From Thalassospira tepidiphila MCCC 1A03514 (GTDB taxonomy: Bacteria > Pseudomonadota > Alphaproteobacteria > Rhodospirillales > Thalassospiraceae): a stretch of DNA of 64,000 nucleotides. The translations under genes and the position numbers were made by a program. The notes under the pieces were generated by a model. That model saw only the letters and a program-made list of their open reading frames with translations, made no database searches and had not been told where the DNA came from. Location of the stretch: the NCBI RefSeq assembly GCF_001662875.1, contig NZ_JPVZ01000007.1, forward strand, positions 62,001 to 126,000. The letters run 5' to 3'. The first letter of the stretch is position 1. Every line of letters starts with the position of its first letter. Below are positions 7,801-14,708 of this stretch, piece by piece.

Positions 7801-9917
7801 CAGAGCATCCCAACCATCCCGTCGCGATTACCGGCGTCACGCAAGAACGGTTTGATCCGTCCTTGCGCGATTTGTTGAGCATTCTTTGGCAACGGCGCGG
7901 GGTTGTCGCACTGACCTTTGTTGTGGTCCTGATCGCGCTTCTGAGCGGGATCGCCAATTGGCAGGGGGATTATCGATCCGTCACCGAAATCGGGCTTTCT
8001 GCAAATGTGGAAATCGCGGAACGCCAGATGCCAGCGGCATTCAACACCGACCGGCGCATTGTAACCGCCCAGGAAATCGAAACGGCAATTGCGGAAATCA
8101 AAGGGCAGAAAACACTTTCCACCGCACTTTCGGTTATGCGCGGAGAGGGTGTTTCGCTGACGGATATGCCGGTATCCAGTGATCTCGAAACAGACGGGAT
8201 CTCTCATCTTCGCAATGCTTTGGAAACCACCCGGGTTGGCAATGCGGCGGTCATTGAAGTGGCCTTTGTCGCAAGCCAGCCGGAAACAGCGCAAAAGGCG
8301 TTGATGGCCGTTATTGAAAGTTATCTTTGGCAGCGCGAAGACCGGCAAAAAGCCGCCATTCGAAGACAACTTGCCGAGGCGGAGGCGCAATTTCAATCTG
8401 CGCAAACTGAATTGGATGGTCTGGAAGGAGATCTGGCCAGCTTGCAAAACAGCGCCGGTATTCTGGACCCGGATGAGAATGCGCGGATGCTGGATCGCAT
8501 CTATGCACTCGATGAGCAGGCTGAAAAACTGGGGCAGGAGGTTGTCAGCCTCAGGCTTGCGCGCCAAAGCCGCAATGAGGCGGCAAACCTTGATGATTTG
8601 CTGGCGATTGACGATGTGGCTAGCCATCCGATGGTGCGCCAAATCTCGGCCCAGTTCGAGACGACAAAACAGGAATTTGTCAGGCTTGATCAGCGTTACG
8701 GTCCCAAGCATCCGACCATGCAGGGCAAGCAGCAAGAACTGGATGATCTTCATAACCAACTGGCTGCTGTCGCCAGCAACATCGCCGGTCAAATGGATAT
8801 TACCCTTGCCGGGGCGGAAGAAAAGCTGCGTCTGATCACGGCCCAACGGGATCGTTGGCAGGATCGGATGGCTCTCCGCAATACAAGCGTTCAGGGGCAG
8901 GCTGCCCTGGTGCGATCTGTCGCCATGGCGCGCGCCAATGTTCAGGAGCTGGGCCAGCAGGTACAAGCTTTGCGCCGTGAAATGGCAGCGTTTCAGGGGG
9001 ATGCGGCGATCCTGCATGCGCCTACTTTGCCCGCAGCAACCGAATTTCCCGCCAAGCGCGATCTTGCCATGTTGGCGATCATGATGGCGTTGTTTGCCGC
9101 CGTGGTTGCCGCATTGCTGCGTCACTATTTCGATCAGAGCATTGATGACGACTTTGATCCTCAGGCGGCGTTGGGCATTCCGTTATTTGCCCGTATCCCG
9201 GAACGGTCCTGGGCGAACAAGGTCGCCAGCGCCGCTGCCCATGACGAGGCCGCAGGCCATCTGGCAGTTTTGATGCGGATCATGGTGCAGGGCGGAGATG
9301 CAGAAAGCAAATCCGATAAGGACGGACAGGTGATTGCGCTCGGCTCAGCACTCTCGGGCGATGGCAAAAGTCACGTCGTTCATGCGCTGGCCCAAAAGCT
9401 GGCCGGCCTGGGGGCATCGGTGATGGTTATTGATGCCGATTTGCATGACCCGGCACCGCCAAACCGGGCGCGGCATGATGGTGAAATGACTGCTGATCTG
9501 ACTGATGTGATGTCAGGGATTGTGGATCTGGATGCCGCCCTCGCCGGCGCAGAAAACGGCGAGGGGTATCGATATCTTGGTGCGCGTATGCCAGTACCTG
9601 GGAATATCGCAACAGGCATGATAGATGGTCAATTGCCTGATTTGATAAAGCGCCTGCGCACCCGGTTTGATCATGTGATTGTTGATACCCCGCCGATCCT
9701 GTCGGTTGCGGATGGTGTGATTGCGCTGGGACTGGCTGATGTCCGGCTGTTTGTGCTGCGCTGCGGCCACAGCAAGCGCCGCGATATCACCCAGGCCCTG
9801 TCGCAACTGCGCGCGGCCAATATTGTGCCAGAGGGTATTGTTTTGAACGGTGCCAAGCCGCGTGCCGCCTATGGCAAGCCACAGGCGGCCATGGCGACCG
9901 AGGGGCCGACGTCATGA
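7797..9917 (+). CDS. Wzc-like polysaccharide co-polymerase with BY-kinase domain (706 aa)
   Basis: Layout is that of tyrosine autokinase chain-length regulators. A Wzz domain begins near residue 20 with a first membrane segment at about 36-54. A long periplasmic coiled coil spans about 195-400, and a second membrane segment about 421-440. The cytoplasmic kinase has a Walker A-like GSALSGDGKSH (about 516-526), Walker A-prime VMVIDADLHDP (about 541-551) and Walker B HVIVDTPP (about 626-633). It controls polysaccharide polymerisation and export through Wzx/Wzy. The C-terminus ends shortly after a single Tyr (RAAYGKP), so the Tyr-rich tail usual in Wzc is essentially absent. ATGA overlaps couple it to both neighbours. 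Confidence 0.88.
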   Translation: MTEHPNHPVAITGVTQERFDPSLRDLLSILWQRRGVVALTFVVVLIALLSGIANWQGDYRSVTEIGLSANVEIAERQMPAAFNTDRRIVTAQEIETAIAEIKGQKTLSTALSVMRGEGVSLTDMPVSSDLETDGISHLRNALETTRVGNAAVIEVAFVASQPETAQKALMAVIESYLWQREDRQKAAIRRQLAEAEAQFQSAQTELDGLEGDLASLQNSAGILDPDENARMLDRIYALDEQAEKLGQEVVSLRLARQSRNEAANLDDLLAIDDVASHPMVRQISAQFETTKQEFVRLDQRYGPKHPTMQGKQQELDDLHNQLAAVASNIAGQMDITLAGAEEKLRLITAQRDRWQDRMALRNTSVQGQAALVRSVAMARANVQELGQQVQALRREMAAFQGDAAILHAPTLPAATEFPAKRDLAMLAIMMALFAAVVAALLRHYFDQSIDDDFDPQAALGIPLFARIPERSWANKVASAAAHDEAAGHLAVLMRIMVQGGDAESKSDKDGQVIALGSALSGDGKSHVVHALAQKLAGLGASVMVIDADLHDPAPPNRARHDGEMTADLTDVMSGIVDLDAALAGAENGEGYRYLGARMPVPGNIATGMIDGQLPDLIKRLRTRFDHVIVDTPPILSVADGVIALGLADVRLFVLRCGHSKRRDITQALSQLRAANIVPEGIVLNGAKPRAAYGKPQAAMATEGPTS

Positions 9918-10306
9918 AGGCAGCCCTGATTGTGATTGCCCTGCTGTTGCTTGGCTCTGGCGGCATGGTCCTGGTTTCGGAAGGCAGGGCGCTATCGCAG
10001 CTTGAAAATAAACGTGCCGCCTTTGCCAACGGAGACGGCTTTGGTGCAGAGCGTGATGCGATGGTGGTCGATAGTACGGAACTTGACGAGCTACTCAAAT
10101 ATCGGCTGATCGAACGGCCATTTGATCCGGTTTTGCTGGGGCTGAAGGCGGGAATAGTGGTCAAGGATGATTTGGCGCTTAGCGCAAAGCTTTTCGATCA
10201 GGCGCAGGTGATTGCCCCGCGTGATCCCCGCGTGCAGGCATTGCGTGATGGGCTGCAAATGCGGCTTCAAAGCTTGACATCACCAGCATCACAACTGGCA
10301 GAATAA
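9914..10306 (+). CDS. Small membrane-anchored helical-repeat protein of the polysaccharide locus (130 aa)
   Basis: The first 22 residues (MKAALIVIALLLLGSGGMVLVS) form an N-terminal membrane anchor or signal. The rest is soluble and helical, with one TPR-like unit (residues 90-125, DLALSAKLFDQAQVIAPRDPRVQAL), suggesting a periplasmic scaffold. Its ATG overlaps the wzc-like stop by 4 bp, so it is very likely made together with that protein and may assist it. Its last 128 bp overlap, on the opposite strand, the end of the O-antigen ligase-like gene. No specific family recognised. Confidence 0.65.
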   Translation: MKAALIVIALLLLGSGGMVLVSEGRALSQLENKRAAFANGDGFGAERDAMVVDSTELDELLKYRLIERPFDPVLLGLKAGIVVKDDLALSAKLFDQAQVIAPRDPRVQALRDGLQMRLQSLTSPASQLAE

Positions 10307-11501
10307 GGGCAGGCATGAGCATGACCCAGTCGCCCATGCTGCCAATCATTGCCATAAAAAAAAGGGCAATCAAAAGCGCACGCGTGTCGGGTTGCTGGCA
10401 GGTGGCAAGAACCGTTTTGATCGCGATGATCAGTGCCGTGGCCAGGATCAGCATAATCGGAACCCCAAAAACGATTGCGCCATCAAGCCAAAGGTTATGG
10501 CTGCTAAACCAATGGGCATTTGCGTTCAGGTCCGGGGTGGTGAAATGAGCAATGACCAGTCCAATACTGTCCGCCCCCCATCCGGTAAATGGTCGTTCTG
10601 CAATCGCATGCAGGGCGGTGATCCACAAATCATCTCGCTGGATCAGGTCGTTGCGGGCAAGGTCTTTGAAGCGGTCGAAAAGTTCCAGCGATGCGAAGGC
10701 TGTGACGGCAATGGTCGCGATGATGCCAAGGGCGATCACAATCAGCCGCTTGAAGTGGTTGGCGTTTTCGCGCGGGGTCAGAATGATAAACAGTGCCCCG
10801 CCAACCAGCGCCATTATAAAGGCCAGACGCGAGTGGCTTTCGAGAAGGGCCGCTGCAAAAAGTACAGCAATCGCCAGCCAACCACCGGCCTGATCAAGGC
10901 GCTTGGCCGTATTCAGCGCCCTGCTTTGATCATACAAAAACAGGCTGGCCAGAATACCCAACCCCATCAGAATTCCGAACGACGTGCGATTGGCGAAGCT
11001 GCCGGTCCAGTCGCCAAGATGGGCTTGTTTGGCAAACCAGAATGTGGTCTGCCATCCCATCAAATCGGTACCAGCGGCCAGCACCACTTGAACGGCGCAT
11101 GTGATGACAATGGTGCGGGCGATGGTGATGTTCAGATGGTTGTTGAGGCGCGCCAAAAGCGCGGTCAGGCTCGCAGCACCGCCCAGCCAGATCAGATAGG
11201 CCGCGATATTCAGCCAACCATACGGGGCGAGTGCAATGTGCGGCGCATTGAACGGATAAGCTTGAACTGGCCAGATCGGCAGGCTTTGCAGGATCGCCCA
11301 ACCAATCAGCGCAGCGATACCTATCCAAAGATAAAGCAGGTACTTGCCGATTTGCACGGGACCGGGGCGCAGGCAAATCGCAAGCACGCCAATACCGGTC
11401 AGGATCGCCAGAATGGCAAGCGCCCATGGCCGCAATCCGCCGAGCAACAGCGGGGCCAGAATGATCTGCGCCATCAGACAGGTTTGCGCCAGCCAGAGCA
11501 T
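10179..11501 (-). CDS. O-antigen ligase/polymerase family membrane protein, WaaL/Wzy-like (440 aa)
   Basis: About twelve hydrophobic segments surround a large loop with the Wzy_C-type signature: RDDLWITALHAIAERPFTGWGADSIG, followed by the HNLWLDGAIVFGVP block. In WaaL/Wzy proteins this region joins polymerised or repeat-unit glycans at the periplasmic face. The ATG at 11501 follows an in-frame TTG and has only a weak ribosome-binding site. The gene runs against its neighbours on both sides. It overlaps the convergent 130-aa gene by 128 bp, and its start is separated from the second Wzy-like gene by 89 bp of shared promoter region. Ligase versus polymerase cannot be decided. Confidence 0.78.
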   Translation of the reverse strand: MLWLAQTCLMAQIILAPLLLGGLRPWALAILAILTGIGVLAICLRPGPVQIGKYLLYLWIGIAALIGWAILQSLPIWPVQAYPFNAPHIALAPYGWLNIAAYLIWLGGAASLTALLARLNNHLNITIARTIVITCAVQVVLAAGTDLMGWQTTFWFAKQAHLGDWTGSFANRTSFGILMGLGILASLFLYDQSRALNTAKRLDQAGGWLAIAVLFAAALLESHSRLAFIMALVGGALFIILTPRENANHFKRLIVIALGIIATIAVTAFASLELFDRFKDLARNDLIQRDDLWITALHAIAERPFTGWGADSIGLVIAHFTTPDLNANAHWFSSHNLWLDGAIVFGVPIMLILATALIIAIKTVLATCQQPDTRALLIALFFMAMIGSMGDWVMLMPALILPVVMLVMSSFEAAFAAHHAMPARGDHAGQSPAPDRKALR

Positions 11502-11590
11502 CAAGGTCAGCCAATCTGCTTTGAAATCAAGAGCTTCAGCCTAGCCGAATTTTCGCACCCTGTCGCGCTGCTTGCGCAGGGGGCTCGGCG

Positions 11591-12676
11591 ATGAAAGCTA
11601 TTGAGACCGGGGCTGCGTATTACGCCGGGCAGGGGCCGGGAGCCGACAGCCAAGCAGTATCACTGCCGATCTGGCTGGTGCTTGCGGGTAATCTTTTGAT
11701 GGGTGCCTCGCTCTGGCTGATCGCAGCGGGCGGGATGGCGGCTAAGCTTATTCTGCTTGGTTTCTGGATTGCGATGCTGTGCGCTTACGCTCGACCGGTT
11801 CGCATTACGTCAGATTTGCTTGCTGGCAGTTTGGTTCTTTCCGGGCTGATTGGTGTCATCGCCACTGGGAATGGGGCTAACCTCGAAAAGCTTCGCCTGA
11901 TCGGGAACCTTTTGATGCTGCCGGTCGGGCTGTTGGTCGGGCTTGTGATTGGCCGGGACAGCCTTCGGGTGATGATACCGGTTCTGGTGCTTTATCTGCT
12001 GCTTTCAAGTTCGTTTCAGATGACCCATGAAGGCATGCGCCTTAATCAGCCGTTTCTGTTTCTGGGGCTTTTTGCGCTCTGTTCGGTTGCCCGGTGGCGG
12101 GGCTGTCGGCTGCTTGCGGCGGGATCGGCCTTGGCGGTGTTGCTCAGCCAAACACGGATTGCGGTGTTGGCGATGTTGGTCAATTTGCTGGGCATGATCC
12201 GGTTTTCGCGGGCGATGACCTGGCTTGTCGGCAGTGTCGCATTGGCCGTGGCTGGCTGGTTTGCAATGTCGCATCTACCGCGCCTGTTTCTGACCCATGG
12301 CAGTGGGCGTTTGGCGTTCTGGCAGGATTTCTGGGGGATGTGGCAAGGCGGCCCTGCCGGGCAAAGATGGCTTGGTTTCGGGGCCGGGTCGGTGGAGGAA
12401 ATCCTGTCTGGCTATCAATCCTTTGCATCCTTTGGTGCCCTGCATAACGATCATTTCCGCATGCTGTTTGAATCCGGAACCATCGGGGCGATGCTTTGGG
12501 TGGCGGGATGGATTGTGATGCTCTGGACCGTGCGCCATGCGCGTCTTGCCGTCTGTATCCTGCTTTCGGTCATGCTGACCATGGTGACGGATAATACGCT
12601 GAATTATGGGCATTATTTGATCTGTTGCGGAATTGCTGCCGGGATTGCCGCGCGCGAGGGGCCTCATCATGGATAG
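11591..12676 (+). CDS. Wzy-like polysaccharide polymerase (361 aa)
   Basis: This is a polytopic membrane protein with roughly ten hydrophobic helices. Residues 255-290 contain RWLGFGAGSVEEILSGYQ followed by ALHNDHFRMLFESGTIG, the loop-plus-helix pattern (GxG ... HNDHFRMLFE.G) characteristic of O-antigen polymerase/ligase (Wzy_C) proteins. It likely polymerises repeat units flipped by the Wzx-like protein under control of the Wzc-like protein. Its 3' end overlaps the next gene by 8 bp, so the two are probably co-translated. Because a second such protein is encoded just upstream on the other strand, one may be the polymerase and the other the ligase. Confidence 0.78.
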   Translation: MKAIETGAAYYAGQGPGADSQAVSLPIWLVLAGNLLMGASLWLIAAGGMAAKLILLGFWIAMLCAYARPVRITSDLLAGSLVLSGLIGVIATGNGANLEKLRLIGNLLMLPVGLLVGLVIGRDSLRVMIPVLVLYLLLSSSFQMTHEGMRLNQPFLFLGLFALCSVARWRGCRLLAAGSALAVLLSQTRIAVLAMLVNLLGMIRFSRAMTWLVGSVALAVAGWFAMSHLPRLFLTHGSGRLAFWQDFWGMWQGGPAGQRWLGFGAGSVEEILSGYQSFASFGALHNDHFRMLFESGTIGAMLWVAGWIVMLWTVRHARLAVCILLSVMLTMVTDNTLNYGHYLICCGIAAGIAAREGPHHG

Positions 12677-14015
12677 GGATCATCTGATCGATATCCGGGA
12701 TCGCGTGCTGGCAGGCATGGTCGCCGATGGCTTTGCCGGGGCCGATCCGTTTGACGGGCTTGAAAGTGCTGTCTTTCGCGCAAGCGGCCTTGGGCGGTTT
12801 CGCTTGGCGCGGTTGGCATGGTTACAGGCAATCAAGCGTGGTCCGGAAGGTTTGCGCAAGGTTGTTCGCATTCCCAAGATGGTCAATCCGAAAACGCTGG
12901 CCTTGCTGTGTGGGGCCGCGCAGGGCGTGGTGCTTTGTGACGTTCGTGATCGCCTGTTGGAACTGCAAAACCCGGATGGCGGATGGGGATATCCGTTTGA
13001 ATGGCAGGCGCGGGCTTTTCACGCCGAGCGCCATCAAAGCAATGCGATTGTGACGAGTTTCGTGGTTGATGCCTTGATTGAAGGCGGGATGAACAGGGAT
13101 CAGGCTGCGCTCGTGGAGGCAGCAAGGTTTGTCGAGCAGAAACTCTGGCGCGATGGCTACTTCGCCTATTTCGACCATGTTGCCGTTGAAATCCATAATG
13201 CCAGCTTGTGGGCCGCCTTTGCGCTGCATCGGATCATCGGGCCGAATGATAAAACCGTACAGGCAGTGGAGCGCGTTATCAATGCGCAAAAGGCTGATGG
13301 CAGTTGGGCCTATGGCACGCGATCCCATCACCAGTTTGTGGACGGATTTCACACGGGTTATGTTCTTGATCTTCTCGACCGCTTGCGGACGTCGGGGATG
13401 GAGGGGCTGGACAATGCCATTGCATGTGGGTGGCAATTTTATCGTGCGGAGTGCTTTGAAGCAGATGGTCTGCCGCGCAACTTTGCCGGGCGGGATGGCT
13501 ATCTCGATGCCCATGCAGTGGCACAGGCGATGGCAAGTCTTTGTCGGTTTGGGGACCGTGACGGAGCGATCCGGGTGTCTGAAAGGGCAGCAGTTAAGCT
13601 TTTTGATCCTGGTCGCGATTTGTTCTTTGCCGGGATCAAGAAGGACGGCAGACCGGATCGGCGCAATTACATGCGCTGGACGCAGGCGTGGATGGTCTGG
13701 GCACTGTCAATCGTGATAGAAAACACCGACCCAAACCCGTCGAGCCCGCAAGATCAAACCATGTCGAATTTTGACCCGACCGCGCCACTCAGCTTTGCCC
13801 ATCCCGATCCGAACCGGGCGGAGATAGAGGCGGCCCTGCGCGCCTTGCCCGAACCTGTGTTTCGCGCACTTTACGACATCACACGCGTGGCAGCATCGCG
13901 GGCCAAGGCTGAGGGCGCGATGGAAACGCTTTATGGCCTGACCCGCGGGATGAAGACCCTGCAGCGCATCGGGGCGGAGCAGGGCATCATCCTTGGCATC
14001 AGGCGCGGTGGCTAA
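12669..14015 (+). CDS. VpsJ-like alpha/alpha-toroid polysaccharide biosynthesis protein (448 aa)
   Basis: The start at 12669 overlaps the polymerase stop by 8 bp. The first ~360 residues contain repeated toroid motifs of the terpenoid-cyclase/prenyltransferase superfamily (LLELQNPDGGWGYPFEWQ near 98, NAQKADGSWAYGTRSHHQFVDGFHTGYVLDLL near 205-235). Proteins of this type, such as VpsJ, occur in exopolysaccharide operons and are sometimes mislabelled delta-aminolevulinate dehydratase. After a low-complexity linker (NTDPNPSSPQDQT), about 84 extra residues begin at an internal Met (13761) and form a helical segment that is not part of the toroid. No ribosome-binding site precedes that Met. Catalytic activity unknown; a glycan epimerase or lyase-like role is possible. 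Confidence 0.72.
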   Translation: MDRDHLIDIRDRVLAGMVADGFAGADPFDGLESAVFRASGLGRFRLARLAWLQAIKRGPEGLRKVVRIPKMVNPKTLALLCGAAQGVVLCDVRDRLLELQNPDGGWGYPFEWQARAFHAERHQSNAIVTSFVVDALIEGGMNRDQAALVEAARFVEQKLWRDGYFAYFDHVAVEIHNASLWAAFALHRIIGPNDKTVQAVERVINAQKADGSWAYGTRSHHQFVDGFHTGYVLDLLDRLRTSGMEGLDNAIACGWQFYRAECFEADGLPRNFAGRDGYLDAHAVAQAMASLCRFGDRDGAIRVSERAAVKLFDPGRDLFFAGIKKDGRPDRRNYMRWTQAWMVWALSIVIENTDPNPSSPQDQTMSNFDPTAPLSFAHPDPNRAEIEAALRALPEPVFRALYDITRVAASRAKAEGAMETLYGLTRGMKTLQRIGAEQGIILGIRRGG

Positions 14016-14024
14016 ACTCGGTGG

Positions 14025-14444
14025 TTAGCGTTGGCGCAGCTCGTCAGCGGTCAATTGGCCATCGCCGTTTTCGTCAAGATAGTTGAACATCCGGTTATGG
14101 ACGGCCTGGAATTCTTCAAGCGCCAATTGGCCATCGCCGTTGGTGTCCATCATGACGATCATCATTTCCGGGCCATGCATTTTTCCCATCATGCCCCCCA
14201 TCATCATGCCACCGTTCATCATAGTACCATTCCTCATACCGGGGCCCATCGCACCGTTATTGCACGGCATCGTGTTGCAGGGACCGTAACCTTGTCCGTT
14301 GCCCGGACCCTGCATCATACCTTGTCCTTGCATCATACCTTGGCCGTTAGGGTTCATCATTTGCGGGCTTTGTTGGGCCTGAGCGACGCCAAGCGCACCG
14401 GCAAGCATCAGTCCGATTGCGGTAATTGCGAGATATCTTTTCAT
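14025..14444 (-). CDS. Exported Met/Gly-rich EF-hand protein (139 aa)
   Basis: A signal peptide (residues 1-23, ending AQA) is followed by a low-complexity Met/Gly/Gln/Asn-rich segment (about 28-93) with two Cys. Two canonical EF-hand loops close the protein, DTNGDGQLALEE (100-111) and DENGDGQLTADE (124-135), each with all acidic calcium ligands. It is probably a periplasmic or outer calcium-binding protein; the Met-rich stretch might also bind copper. Of two consecutive ATGs the second (14444) is better spaced from AGGAG. It converges on the toroid gene with a 9-bp gap. Calcium binding is well supported, biological role unknown. Confidence 0.8.
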   Translation of the reverse strand: MKRYLAITAIGLMLAGALGVAQAQQSPQMMNPNGQGMMQGQGMMQGPGNGQGYGPCNTMPCNNGAMGPGMRNGTMMNGGMMMGGMMGKMHGPEMMIVMMDTNGDGQLALEEFQAVHNRMFNYLDENGDGQLTADELRQR

Positions 14445-14708
14445 CATAAGTCTCCTGTTCCGAAGGGATGAGACCATTATGTGCAGATGACCCGTCACGT
14501 GTTTGCAGGTCGAAGGCGGGAAACTGCCCAAAACAATAAAATCATTCTATCATGATCAGGGGTGCGCGCATTGAGGCCGATCAATCGGCATCCGCTGCCA
14601 GAATAAATTCTGGCGTGATTTTCATTGCCCCGGCCAACCCCGCCGGGATATTGCTAGGCAATGCCCGCAAACAGACATCTGCCGTGCCAAGCTGAGTATT
14701 GAAAACAT
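14445..14708. other. Intergenic region, promoters of the EF-hand gene and hrpB
   Basis: This 264-bp stretch lies between two divergent genes. It contains the AGGAG ribosome-binding site of the EF-hand gene and an AT-rich patch (about 14535-14556) that could hold promoter elements. A minus-strand open frame ending at 14581 has no convincing start and extends into hrpB, so it was not called. Confidence 0.4.

Noticed and set aside
7752..9125. Long minus-strand frame opposite the wzc-like gene
   Set aside because: It is a shadow of a clearly recognised protein on the plus strand; its residue composition is unlike a real protein.
10392..11594. Long plus-strand frame opposite the O-antigen ligase-like gene
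   Set aside because: It mirrors the polytopic membrane protein on the minus strand, which has the Wzy_C signature.
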